Both the position numbers and the translations under genes were made by a program. This document shows positions 21,009 through 32,095 of a stretch of DNA of 64,000 bases, piece by piece; positions within the stretch are counted from its first letter, which is position 1, and each line of letters starts with the position of its first letter. The stretch covers positions 158,359,219 through 158,423,218 of the forward strand of contig NC_073306.1 of NCBI RefSeq assembly GCF_027595985.1, read 5' to 3'. The DNA comes from Sorex araneus. Taxonomy: Eukaryota > Chordata > Mammalia > Eulipotyphla > Soricidae. The notes under the pieces were generated by a model. It was given only the letters and a program-made list of their open reading frames with translations, did no database searches and was not told where the DNA came from.

Positions 21009-22887
21009 CACTTGTATCACTTGTCATCCCGTTGTTCATCAATTTGCTCAAGCGGCCGCCAATAACGTCTCCATTCGTCCCTGTAGCACTCTTATGTAGC
21101 CCAATGGCATTTGCTCGCTCCAGGAACACAAAGAGCCTCAAACCGTTCATTCAGGGTCTTGACAAAGAAGTCTGAACATCTCATAGGTGGGTGACCACAC
21201 GTTCTTCTGACATCCTGTGGAATCCTGTCGGTAACAGCTCTAGCTCAGCAGTGGTCTCCAAATCACATTGCATGTCTGGCCATCTGATTTTTGACGTCTT
21301 GGCAAATGAAAGAACATCTCTGATTCTCGATTGTCAACAGAGGTCAGAACTTTGGATTCCTACTCTAACTTGAGTGAAACATGATATCCCAAGCATAGCT
21401 TTTTTGATTCCTCTTTGAAAGACCTGAATAGTATTCTTATCCTGTTTTCGTAGGGCCTTCACAGGTCTCTGAGGTGTATGTTAGTGCAGGGAGAACGATG
21501 GAGTCAAAAAGATGTGCCCAGAGCTGGAGGTTTTTTGTCCTCTTAACAACTACTTCAATGATCTTGAAGGCTTTTTATGCTGCTTCTTCCTCCTGTGAAG
21601 CTCAGGTGCCAGTTCATTTGTCAAGTTGAGTTCTCGACCTAGGTACACATAACTGCTGCATTTGGAGATGTTCATTCCATTGAGAGCAAATGGAATGTCA
21701 GAAACTGTTTGTTTCTCATGACACTGTCTTCATGAGATTCAGCTGTAGTCTGACCTTTCCACACTCATGGTCGAAGTCCGCCAGCATTTGTACCGCTTGG
21801 TGTTATTAGAATGATGTCATCAGTGAAGTGAAGGTGGTGTAGTTGCTGACCATCTATATTCACTCCAACTTCTTCCCATTCCAGTCATCTTATGATGTTC
21901 TCGAGGGTGGCACTGAAGAATTTCAGTGAAATGGTGTTGACCTGCCGAACCTTCTCTTTACGTTGATGATCACTTCCTTGTAGAATAGTGAGATCCTGGT
22001 GGTGAATCTGTAATACAGCTCAGGGATGATCTTGATGTACTGAGTTTGAACACCCTCTTTGGCTAGGGCTTCGATGACCTCTTCAGTCTCAACAGAATCG
22101 AAGGCCTTCTTTAAATCGATGAACGTTAGACAGAGTGGCATCTTGAACTTTTGAGAAACTTCAATGTGCTTGGCCACTGTGTGCATATGGTCGATCATGC
22201 TGAAGCCTTTTTGGTACCTGGCTTGCTCACATGATTATCCTTTGTCTAGTGTTTTGCCAATCCAATTCAGGATGACTTGAGTGAACATCTTGTAGATGAT
22301 GGACAACAGGTAGACCGGGCAATAGTTGCTGATGTCCTGGATGTACAATAGGATGGTCCTGCTGGTTTTCCACTGGGATGGAAACTTGCATTTAGATAGG
22401 TAGTGTGTGAAGAGCCGAGCCAGTGTATTGATGAATACTGGCGGCAGATTCTTCAGGTGTTCGGGTCTGACCTTGTCTGGGCCAGGTGCTATATGCTTCT
22501 TTATCGAGGAAATGGCATGTCAGATTTTGGAAGAGAGAATGTTGGGAACGACATATCCATTCTGTGGAATTTGGTATGTGGGGAGGTGGACATGGCTATC
22601 AAAGAGATCCAAGTAGAAGTCATGGATAACCTTTTCCATTGCCCTTCTGGAAGATGGGATAGATCCATCAGGACGTTGGAGGGCAGTCATCTTGGTTTTG
22701 TAGTTGCCAAAGGACAGGCGGGCATTGCAAATATTTTTCCTGGCTCTGCCACTTCGGCCAACACTGCTGCTCTTCTCTCTTTGAGGTCTTTCTTTATTGC
22801 TTCCCTGCATAGCTTTGTGAGCTCAGATGTTAGCTTGTGATTGCCTGAGGTTCAATCCAAACCACATTGGCAAATGAGCTTGAGAGT
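21009..22887 (-). mobile_element. RTE LINE copy 2, 5'-truncated (RTE1_Sar-like)
   Basis: About 1.9 kb of RTE on the minus strand, from the 3' end (codons for the PLEQ-like terminus at 21,030-21,060) up to the linker between endonuclease and RT. A 9-bp duplication TTATAAAAT lies at 21,000-21,008 and 22,888-22,896. It aligns to copy 1 over the latter's whole length and to the minus part of copy 3. The 3' tail repeats TGATACAAG-like units rather than poly(A). Confidence 0.92.
21012..22887 (-). pseudogene. RTE ORF2 pseudogene: reverse transcriptase and C-terminal domain
   Basis: From N to C: linker (ARLSFGNYKTKMTALQRPDG, near 22,700), RT region with FIDLKKAFDSVETEEVI (motif A, first catalytic Asp, near 22,090), FTTRISLFYKEV (near 21,990), the DD box (about 21,800-21,815, here an FTDD form), YVYLGREL-like region near 21,640, and the C-terminal CPLEQ-type end. 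Several stops and frameshifts break the frame, so it is not functional. The endonuclease is missing. The family encodes the protein that nicks DNA and copies RNA at the target site. Confidence 0.88.
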
Positions 22888-22896
22888 TTATAAAAT

Positions 22897-23415
22897 ATTT
22901 TCCGTAAAACTAATATGAAGTGGTATTACATATTTTTCTCCAAAGTGTAACTTTTACAAATTTTCTGGACATTTAAATACTTTTAAACTACAGTATAAAT
23001 AACATAACAAATAAAGACTTTAATTTTCAGATGAGATAAATAACTTTTGGAGAACTAAATTCTAATTCGGAGCATAATGTTAAATATCTATCTGATTAGA
23101 TGCAGGTTGTTTTTTTTTATCATATTGATTCCCTGATTTCTTTCTTAACTGAGAAGTCTGAATTAGATGATTCATAATTTTCTGCAAAATCAATTACATT
23201 TTATAATTAAATTTTTTTTTGTTTCTGTGTATTTATTCATTTATGGGGTTGTAGTCATTCATTTTTCATTGTCCCTCATATTCTTTTTTACTATGTGTTT
23301 GTTGATTTCAGAATAGGAAATACCTAATAGATTGTCAGGAGATTTTTCACATATAAATTTCTATCTGTCAGGAGGTTTAAGATGATAGAAATTTTAAGTA
23401 AGAAATATCTACGGA
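22897..23415. other. AT-rich unique sequence, nothing recognised
   Basis: Contains T-runs near 23,110 and 23,210 but no element that I can name. Confidence 0.5.
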
Positions 23416-23541
23416 AGACTGGAGTGATAGTACAGTTGATAGGTTGCTTACATATCCTATCAACAGAGTGCAGAGCCAGAAATAACCCCTGATCATCACC
23501 GAATATGGCCCCCAAGTAAAAAAAACAAAGAGAGAGAGAGA
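23416..23541 (+). mobile_element. Internally deleted poly(A)-type tRNA SINE
   Basis: Head (AGACTGGAGTGATAGTACAG) is followed directly by the distal body (CAGAGCCAGAAATAACCCCTG...AATATGGCCCCCAAG) with the B-box and middle body missing. The tail is A-rich and passes into GA repeats (23,528-23,541). Confidence 0.7.
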
Positions 23542-25079
23542 AAAAAATATATCCATGTTTTGGAAAACCTTTGAACAGACTTGCTTCAAAGTGACTCAAA
23601 CTTTTTTTTTCTTTGTCATTAACACCAAGGCTATAGATCAATCAATCAGCAAGAATTTTAGCACTGACTATGAGGAAGAAGTTTTCATTTACTTAGTCAG
23701 AAGTAGAAAGAGGTGGATTCAAGAAGGACTGTAATATCCAACTTCTAATATTCAAGAAGCCAAAAGTTTGCATTTGATTAGTTATGTCATCTGATAGCAT
23801 CTGGCCATGTCCAGTATTTGACTTATTCATTCTGAAGCTACAAATATGATACCCAAATGACTACTAATGAATGGAGAAGCTGGTCAGCATGTGTCAGTCA
23901 TTGTTCTCAGCTTTGAACACAGACACATCAGACCACAATGCTATCCAGTTATTCAAATGTAGCTCAGGGGACTTATTTCTGACCCACGGGATTTCAATGC
24001 TCACTGCAAATCTAATTGGTCTTCTAGGGACCAGCAGGCTACCTGAGTAGCCTGTCTCCCAGCAATCAGCAAAGCCACACTCACTTGGCTTTCAGTGTTG
24101 CCTCATACCTTTCATCAAATTTCTGTTGTGCACTCCTGTGAAACACATGGAATCCAATTTCTTAATTTTCAGTGCCAGGATGGAATTCCGGTTTCCTCTC
24201 GGACATTTCCTATTGATAAGAATCAGTAGAATCCTCAAGCCCGAGAGTCTGGGCACCTGGGCAACCATCTTCTCCAGTGCCCCTGTTTTATAGAGCAAAA
24301 GAAGAAAGTCTTACACAAGAAGTGACTTGCTCAAGGCAAAACAGACGAAGGCAGAGCTGAAATGATAACTCCTAGTTCTTAACTTTGAAGTCCAAGGGCT
24401 TATGCTTGCTTCAGGCTGCATCAAAAAGTGATCCCTTGGGTGAGTTTTATTCTGAGATTTTTTGCATGTGTCCTGTGAGGATTTTCTGGGCATGACCTTC
24501 ACACATCCTTAATATCATTGATCTTTACATGATCAATTCAATAAATGAGCAATAATCAGCTATATAATTCTACAGCTTTTTTTATTTTTGCAGTTTTTTT
24601 TTAATACTCATAGCATATGGAAAGAGAACTTTATAGACTTGAAAAGTACTTCTCTACATTTGAGCATTTGACCTACTTTTATTTTTCCCAGTAATGCAGG
24701 CTTATGAATTTAAGAAAATGATTAGGTTCAGAGACTGACAAAGACATAGAAGAGCAGATTTACCTTGTCATGCAGAGATAATCTATCTATTAAAGTGTGG
24801 CTCTGAAATGGTTAACCCCAATATCCTGCTTAATAATGTTCCAGATAAACTGTTTTGATTTCCGAAGACAAGATGCAAACAAATAAAAACCCTCAACATA
24901 AAATATCCTGGAAATGTGCTTTATTTTCTTTAATAATTGAAAGGGCATTTGAGATATGAAACACAGTTCATGAATGGCTTAATAGGGACACAAGGAAAAT
25001 TTCCCTCACCCTCCTGTCTTCTCAGGACTACCTCAGTAAAGAAATTAACAGCATCAGCCTGACCCATAGAAGAAAAAGA
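23542..25079. other. Unique sequence with one MIR
   Basis: Only the MIR at about 24,270-24,420 is recognised. Small frames at 24,092-24,298 and 24,311-24,502 are unsupported. Confidence 0.5.
24270..24420 (-). repeat. MIR relic
   Basis: Antisense MIR series: CCCTGTTTTATAGAGCAAAAG, AAGTGACTTGCTCAAGGC, AGGCAGAGCTGAAATGATAAC. Confidence 0.7.
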
Positions 25080-26345
25080 CCTAATCCAATAACATCCATA
25101 TAGGGAACTGACAGGGATGCAAATTTTAAAAAATGGGACAAAATGGGGGATTACGGAGATGAGATTTTGACAAAAGTCTTGCCTCCATGTTGGATATCAT
25201 TGGTTTGTCCTTTCCCCCTTGCCACTAGGAGCTTAGGTTTATCAGTCACACCAATCAAAGTGCTCCCGAGTCACTCCCATTCCTTTGTTTATCTGTAACC
25301 ACTTCTACCAGTTTATCTGCTCTTTCTCTAATCAAACTCTGTTAATTGGTAAGATTAGAACTTCCTAGGACACTGAATATTATAACATTGCCTTTCTCTC
25401 CTCTTTATGCCTTTTGAATAATTTACTTTAAAGCTATGTCTTTTTTGTATAGACACAAGAAGACAATATTATGTTTTTATAACTTGGGACTTAATTGGCC
25501 TCGAATATTATTCCCTCCGGGGCATCTGCTTTCTCCACTTAAGCCTCAGTTGCCCTCAGTTCCTAGCACCCCAAAATCAGGGTCCCGACGAGGGACAGGA
25601 AGGATCCAGGGCAAGCAGTGAGTTATGTGCTACCCTGGCATCGAGATGGGCCTGGCCAAAGTGCCTAATTCTTAACTATAAGTTAAGAGCTTGATCATAG
25701 ACAAATGCTGTCATGATCCAAAAGTAATGATGAGACTAGGACCCTGCTAGGGATAGGAAAGACTGATCTGGCCTGAGCACTGTAGTCTGAGATTGAAATG
25801 GCCCCAGGAGAGCAATTCTATAAGCTTTAATGCATCTCTTATTGTGTCCATACAAAATGATTAATATTATGAATTCTTATATGTTTGCTGGCTGAGGAGA
25901 AGAGAAACACATTCATGGGACTGCGCCCTTGGGTGGATCCTCCTGCTGAAAGAGAATTAAGTCCTAGGAGAAGCATCCCCTGAGGGAAAGGAACCTTACC
26001 CTATTGCTGACCACACCTATGTGTATGCCCCAACCCCCTCATCCTGTGGAGATTTAACTAGGCTGTAAGAGTGGGTTGGGGGCCCGATCCACAGATCGAG
26101 AGAGAGAGAATGAAGTAGGATGGGGGAGAAAGAAGCAGGAGGAGAATCAGAGGAGAATGGAGATGGAAATGAAATAAACCGATCGAGCAACCAGTTTGGC
26201 CTTCTTCCTTCCATCGCCTGCCCTTGACCGATGGCACACACAGCGGTTCCGGGGTACCGAACGTGGGTGGTGAGACAGAGCTGCCCAGAGAGCCCTCGAG
26301 TGCGCGCGCCCCCTCGGTGAGCTTTAGTTTTTTACACCTCCATAT
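25080..26345 (+). mobile_element. LTR-like region of an endogenous retrovirus (probable)
   Basis: Composition and signals resemble a long terminal repeat: purine tracts near 25,130, CCAAT-like and ACCAATCAAAG wording near 25,250, a stretch of U3-like unique sequence, AATAAA at 26,173-26,178, then a CpG-rich R/U5-like segment (26,220-26,320: GGTTCCGGGGTACCGAACGTG, GTGCGCGCGCC). No gag, pol or env reading frame is present. I could not fix TG...CA ends or a short target duplication, so extent and family are uncertain; only the last ~720 bp is fairly convincing. Confidence 0.45.
26173..26178 (+). promoter_or_regulatory. Polyadenylation hexamer AATAAA in LTR-like region
   Basis: AATAAA followed after about 40-60 bases by a GC-rich segment, as at an R region. 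Function not shown. Confidence 0.45.
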
Positions 26346-26404
26346 TTACGTTGACATGAGACAGATTTTTCTGTTAAAAAGTTTTATTTGTTTTGTTTTT
26401 TTTC

Positions 26405-26560
26405 CTGGGCCTGGAGAGTTAGTATAGGGGGTAGGACCTTGTGTACAGTGGCATAGGCTTTGACTTTTCTGGGCTCAATCCTGAGCACAGAGGCCAGAGT
26501 GACTCCTGAGCACTATAGTATGTGCCCTTTCACCATACCCACCTGCCAGTAATTTTTATT
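26405..26560 (+). mobile_element. Old poly(A)-type tRNA SINE
   Basis: GGGCCTGGAGAGTTAGTATAG head, TCTGGGCTCAATCCTGAGC B-box region and GCCAGAGTGACTCCTGAGC body in order; diverged tail. Confidence 0.7.
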
Positions 26561-27869
26561 AAAGATGGAAGCCTAATCTTTACTATCAGCCACTTTTTTT
26601 TTTTCAACTGAGTGTCTTACTTCCATGGTCTTGCCTTGGAAGTAAGTTTATCTGAATCTTTTTGGAGAAACCAAGTCTATTGCTGAAGTAAGAAAGTGTG
26701 TGTGGGGGGGGGGAGGGAATTTTCTCCCAATGGCCCATAATATTGGCAGCTTTGAAAGAGGAATAGATCTAGTCATAGACCTAATCTCATGTCTTTTTGC
26801 ATGCTCACTCTGACTGCAATTTACACAGAAGCTGTGTGTGAACATTTGTGAATTGCAGATTTAAATCCCTTTCAGCATCACATATACTATGCCAAATATG
26901 CAGGACACAGGAGGAGCTGATGGTTCCAGAGACTGCCTTCGTGAGTCTTGACTTAGGATGCTGCTTTCGACATGAAGATCCACTCTGAAGGAATTCCTTC
27001 TTTCCTGGCAATTCCCAAAGTCCTACCTTCCCAGAATGATGCCCTCTCTGAGGCAGAAGGCAAGCTGATGCATGAAGCGCTTCCCACAGGAGAGTCGGGG
27101 AGCTCTTTGAAAGAGGCTAATAACTTGGTTAGATAAGTGAACACTTTGACAGATACCTGCCTTGGAACTGAGCAAGAAGGTTTTCAAATGAAAGTGCTAA
27201 ATTAAGAAGCTTAATTTTGGCTCCTCAGCTGAGTTGTTTATGGGAGGGTTTATGCTAACAATTCCCTTGCATCCACAGGGAATCAGGAGCAGAAACGGGT
27301 AAGATAGCTTCAGGGGAAAAAAAGCATGGCCTCACCCCAGTGGCTTTGTCTTCCGAAGCATGTGATACGGAGTGCTGAGACTGGGTCTGTTTTGGTCCCA
27401 CGCGGGCGCACAGAGTCCTGTCTTATGTCGACTTCTGTCCTTGCACTCACCTTGGAGCCACAGAGGGATGGATCAACTTCCTGTGTACAGTTTGTCATGA
27501 AAAATAGGACAAGGAGGGCAATTCTTTGACAGGGGGGAGGAGAAACACATTGAGGATTTAAGGACAATAAACTGGGATTCAGATTATGAATCCTAATCTC
27601 AACCTCTAAAAATAACTTCCCGAGGAAGTTGTTTAATCACTCTGGAGTATAGGTTTATCCCATCTGAATATATGATTTTAATTTTTCTATAGTTCCCACA
27701 TTTATGCATCCTCTGTACCTCTAAGTATTCCTCATGATATCATTCTAATATTAAATAGATGTATCCCATAAGGGAAAGAAATAGTTAATTATATAGTAGG
27801 GAATAGAAGCTAGATTTAGCGACTGTTAAGACATAGGATATATAGATGTTAAGATATAAATCTTCATAC
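26561..27869. other. Unique sequence, nothing recognised
   Basis: Includes a G-run (about 26,704-26,715). 27,310-27,530 has mixed composition with short frames on both strands, but nothing identifiable. Confidence 0.5.
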
Positions 27870-27880
27870 CAGAAACGCAT

Positions 27881-28130
27881 CTTAGCACTGTAGCACTGCC
27901 ATCCCGTATTCATCTATTTGCTCGAGCGGGCACCAGTAACGTCTCCATTGTGAGACTTGTTGTTACTGTTTTTGGCATATCCAATACGCCACGGGTAGCT
28001 TGCCAGGCTCTGCCTTGTGGGCAAGATACTCTCGGTACCTTGCCGGGCTCTCCAAGAGGGACGTAGGAATTGAACCTGGATCGGCCATGTGAAAGGCAAA
28101 CGCCCTACCCGCTGTGCTATCATTCCAGAT
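27881..28130 (-). mobile_element. RTE-tailed tRNA SINE, full length
   Basis: All three blocks on the minus strand with a TACAGTGC-type tail at 27,883-27,900. An imperfect duplication (CAGAAACGCAT / CAGAAACATAT) lies at 27,870-27,880 and 28,131-28,141. Confidence 0.9.
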
Positions 28131-28141
28131 CAGAAACATAT

Positions 28142-28889
28142 ATTTATAAAAAATATTACTTGACTAGAAATTAAAACAAACTAACCCAAGTCTATCCCAA
28201 CATATTTATGCATTAGACTCCTGAAAGTAAATTTTGGCAGTACATTTAGTAATTTAACTTTAGGACACTTACATATAAGTAATGAGAAATTTGCAAAAAT
28301 TATTTGTCAATCAGAAAGTTGAATTCAGCATTGTTTACAGTAGTGAAGTTGGGAACAAATTAACCTAACAGTTAAAAGTGATTGAATACATAAGGTATTA
28401 TTTATTCACATAAATTATAAATAGACCAATTTGAAATCACATTGCTAAAAGATATTTAATGGTATAGACGAGGTTCAAGGTAAATTCCAAATAATTAGTT
28501 CACATCACAAACAGTAAGGAGATATTTCAACTTTTCTAAATACAAGAATAAGTGCACTAAATTTACATGTGTATAAAATGGAATAGAAAAAAATGCAGGA
28601 GAATATCATTAAAAATTTTCAACAGTATTCATTTTTGTTTTTTCATATATATATTTTAGTGATTACATTAATTTGTATCATTTTAAATACTTTGCAAAAT
28701 ACAGTTTTTATGTTTATATAAAATAATAATGATTAATTTATTAAGAAATATTTCTTAAATAAAATCATGATTGCACCCTTATCTTCCTTCACATATCTAT
28801 CACATTCCAATAGAAAAATACTCAAAAAGGAAACTTTATACCTATGACCATTGATATGCTACCTTAACAAGATTAAAAATGTTGAAATC
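28142..28889. other. AT-rich unique sequence, nothing recognised
   Basis: No element or exon recognised. Confidence 0.55.
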
Positions 28890-28905
28890 ACATCTATTAT
28901 TTTTT

Positions 28906-29844
28906 TTTTTATTCAGCAGAATTTTTTTTTTTTAATTTTAAATTTATTTATTTTTAATTAGAGAATCACCGTGAGGGTACAGTTACAGATTTATACACTT
29001 TTGTGCTTATACTTCCCTCATACAAAGTTTGGGAACCCATCCCTTCACCAGTGCCCATTCTCCACCACCTGTAAACCCAGTGTCCCTCCCACCCTCCCCA
29101 ATCCCATCTCCCCCCCACCCCACCCTGCCACTGTGGCAAGGCATTCCCTTCTGTTTTCTCTCTCTAATTAGCTGTTGTGGTTTGCAATAAAGGTGTTGAG
29201 TGGCCGCTGTGCTCAGTCTCTAGCCCTCATTCAGCCCGCAACTCCCTTCCCCCACATGGCCTTCGACTACAATGTAGTTGGTGATCGATTCTCTGTGTTG
29301 ACCTTTCCCCGGAACGTGAGGGCAGCCTCGAAGCCATGGAGTCAACCTCCTGGTACTTATTTCTACAGTTCTTGGGTGTTAGTCTCCCACTCTGTTATTC
29401 TAAATACCATAGATGAGTGCAATCTTTCTATGTCTGTCTCTCTCTTTCTGACTCATTTCACTCAGCATGAAACTTTTCATGCCCATCCACTTAACTACAA
29501 AATTCTTGACCTCCTTTTTTCTAACAGCTGCATAGTATTCCATTGTATAGATGTACCAAAGTTTCCTCAACCAGTCATCCGTTCTGGGGCATTCGGGTTT
29601 TTTCCAGATTCTGGCTATTGTAAACAGTGCTGCGATGAACATACATGTGCAGATGTTGTTTCGATTGTACTTTTTTGCCTCTCTGGGATATATTCCCAGC
29701 AGTGGTATTGCTGGGTCAAATGGGAATTCAATATCTAATTTTTTGAGAGTCGTCCAAATTGTTTTCCAGAAGGGCTGAACCAGTCGGCATTCCCACCAGC
29801 AGTGAAGAAGGGTCCCTTTCTCCCCACATCCTCTCCAACAGCGG
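28906..29844 (-). mobile_element. L1 LINE, 5'-truncated
   Basis: The antisense poly(A) tail (28,906-28,935) is followed by a 3' UTR (to about 29,399) rich in C/T, then the C-terminal end of ORF2. A perfect 16-bp duplication ACATCTATTATTTTTT at 28,890-28,905 and 29,845-29,860 gives both ends. The target site has the T-rich L1 endonuclease form. Confidence 0.93.
29400..29844 (-). pseudogene. L1 ORF2 C-terminal fragment
   Basis: An open stretch (29,400-29,642) reads as the end of L1 ORF2, with KLWYIYTMEYYAAVRKKEV and a basic RHRKIALIYG-like tail before the stop. Further upstream codons continue in other frames to the truncation at 29,844. Only the extreme C-terminus is present, so no enzyme activity remains. 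Confidence 0.88.
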
Positions 29845-29964
29845 ACATCTATTATTTTTTGTGTGAATCATTGGCATCCAGAACAGAGGAAAATCCAGAA
29901 ATTCTCTAGATCTTTGAGCTTCAGGAAAACTAATGACTTTTCAACTTTATAAAAGAATGATATA

Positions 29965-30568
29965 GGGCCGCACGCAAGTGCGGCCTCTCCGCAGCTGCAC
30001 AAGCGTGAATCCAGACCCAGCAAAACCTCTTTTGGCATGGGCAACTCCTCGCAGAATGTCTCCAGCCTGAGAACTAAGCCTCGGCCCCGTGCCTGCCCAG
30101 GAGGGGAAAGGTATTTCTCTCTCTTGCCTCTTTCTCTCTGGGGATGAAGGGCACGGTGTCCACCATATTAAGACGACCACAGATTGGGTTTTCAAGCCTG
30201 CAATGATCCAATATCTGGAAGAAATCTCCCTGGACTTTGTGTCAAAGTACAGAAATTCAAAACCGCGTGGCCGCAGTAGCGGCCGCGCGACCTTATTTGT
30301 CTTCACAGTAGGTCTGAATCTAGTGGGTACTCCTAACAACAATAGTGAGGTTTGTGTTGAATTATTGATTGTAACCAAAGTAAACAGAATGTAAAATGAA
30401 ACTTATCAGTTACAAGGTAGGGGTTGGGGGGTGGGATGGGAGAGTGGGTTTTTTTTTGGTGGTGGTATATGGGCACTGGTGTTTCAGCATTGTATAACTG
30501 AGACCTAAGCCTGAAAGCATTGTAATCTTCCACACGGTTATTTAATAAAATAAAATTTTTATTTAAAA
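29965..30568 (+). mobile_element. GC-headed composite retroposon with L1-type 3' end
   Basis: A perfect 14-bp duplication AAAAGAATGATATA (29,951-29,964 and 30,569-30,582) brackets 604 bp. It starts with a GC-rich segment containing an 8-bp hairpin (29,966-29,973 with 29,978-29,985) and a second CpG cluster at 30,262-30,295. It ends with GGGCACTGGTG...ATTGTATAACTGAGACC, AATAAA and poly(A). The 3' module resembles the window's L1 3' ends, so L1 mobilisation is inferred. The middle is homologous to 43,311-44,156. I do not recognise a described family. Confidence 0.75.
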
Positions 30569-30582
30569 AAAAGAATGATATA

Positions 30583-30775
30583 AAAATAAAAGCATTGTCT
30601 CTCTTACACTTCTATTCCTCAGAAGGCTTGAGTTTCAGGAGTCATTTCATTAGCGCACTTCACTATCTCTTCCAAGTAGTTCCAAGTATTTAGAATTTAT
30701 ATTTTGTAGATTTGCCATACAATTATATATGTATCAATATTAGTTCAATAGCTTTATTAAATGTGTTATATTGAA
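30583..30775. other. Short AT-rich spacer
   Basis: Nothing recognised. Confidence 0.4.
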
Positions 30776-31000
30776 GGGCTGGAGTGATAGCACAGCAGGT
30801 AGGGCGTTTGACTTGCACACAGCCGACCCAGGTTTGATTCCTCCATCCCTCTCAGAGACTCTGGCAAGCTACTGAGAAGGCTACCCATGGTGTGGTCAAT
30901 ATGCCAAAAAAAGTAACAACAAGTCTCACAATGGAGATGTTCCTGGTGCCTGCTCGAGCAAATCGATGAACAATGGACGACAGTGCTACAGTGCAGTGCA
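30776..31000 (+). mobile_element. RTE-tailed tRNA SINE
   Basis: GGGCTGGAGTGATAGCACAG head, B box GGTTTGATTCC, RTE-leader middle with a small deletion near 30,870-30,885, and RTE 3' block ending in TACAGTGCAGTGC. No clear target duplication. Confidence 0.9.
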
Positions 31001-31727
31001 ATAAAAATAATATGAATCTTGAGTCATAATTTGTGTTAGTTATGAATGCCTTTCCTTTTAATTTCTATGGAGCATATCTAGACACTGTAGTATCCCGAAA
31101 CCATATATCATAACTTTAGTAGCCAAACTAAAATGTCAACACTCATAATTGAGTTTGGACAATTCTATCACCGCCATTCACCATCTCTAAGAGCCTTTCC
31201 TGCTCATGTGATGCTGCAGCTCAATAATCATGCTTGGGCCCTTTAAGGACAGTATTCGTCTGAGGATGACAACTTATTAGGGATCACAACATGGCTGACA
31301 TATAGAAAAATCACAAAAATAACACCACTGCTTTGAACTGTTCAGCAAAGAGCTGGTGAATCTGCCCATCTGCTTGGGAACCTTGGAAATACTAGAGTTG
31401 AGAGGATGCTGTCAGTAGGAAGCATTTTGTGAGAGTACCATCATCATGGTAGTTCATGTTAGGTAGTTTCTTACTATTGGCTCATTAGTTTCTGAGATAT
31501 TAAATCATGACAATCATTTTTATGGTCAGTGTTTTCTTGTTAAAAATTAGAATTCAATATACTCAATTTTTATGATCATAATATTAGAGAAACTGAAGAG
31601 TTAAAAGGATTGCATAGATTGACAAAATTAAATGGTTCGAAGAACTTCAGAAGCTGTACTTTTAATCCTGATTTTGTCAACATGGTTTCAAGGTTGGAAA
31701 CCATATAAAAAAGGAACTGAATGTTTC
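31001..31727. other. Unique sequence, nothing recognised
   Basis: No element or exon recognised. Confidence 0.5.
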
Positions 31728-31905
31728 TTCTTTTTTTCCTTTGGTAGGCATCACAGCTGACAGTGGTAAAGACTTACTCCTGCCTCTGTACTCAGGGTCA
31801 ATGGTGGAGGAGCTCTGAGGACCATATGTGATGCTGGAGATTAAAGCTGGGTTGCTCTGTCCTAGCCAAACTCCTTACCTACTGTACTATCTCTTGGCTC
31901 AACGA
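31728..31905 (-). mobile_element. Old poly(A)-type tRNA SINE
   Basis: T-rich antisense tail at 31,728-31,742, then GACTTACTCCTGCCTCTGTAC body and TACCTACTGTACTATCTCTTGG head. Confidence 0.7.
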
Positions 31906-31989
31906 CCTGAATAGTTCATGATCCATTTCATAATTTTAGTTTCTATAAATAAAAGCACTTTAGATAGATGTCATAGAGGCTAATATCTT

Positions 31990-32095
31990 GTATAAAAGAT
32001 AAAGAAATGGACAGTTAGAGTGAATGGACATTCTTCCTAAGACCACAGTGGCAAGACGAGGCCTCGAACTTCACTTTCAACCCCATCCCATCAAC
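31990..32095 (-). repeat. MIR relic
   Basis: Antisense MIR wording: GATAAAGAAATGGACAGTTAG, CTAAGACCACAGTGGCAAG, GGCCTCGAACTTCA. Confidence 0.55.

Noticed and set aside
22403..22840. 145-residue open frame on the plus strand
   Set aside because: Antisense shadow of RTE ORF2 linker sequence in copy 2.
10836..22887. Nematode contamination
   Set aside because: The RTE copies are bounded by target duplications in DNA that holds shrew SINEs and mammalian MIR, L2 and L1.
29175..29738. 187-residue open frame on the plus strand
   Set aside because: It lies antisense to the L1 3' UTR and ORF2 end, which are identified by homology and target duplication.
30089..30394. Sense frames in the two composite retroposons (also 43,608-44,060 minus) share a short GTP.N.SE..VE.L-like stretch
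   Set aside because: An indel that is not a multiple of three separates their upstream parts, so the frame is not conserved between copies. Shared residues follow from DNA homology, not from evident coding constraint.
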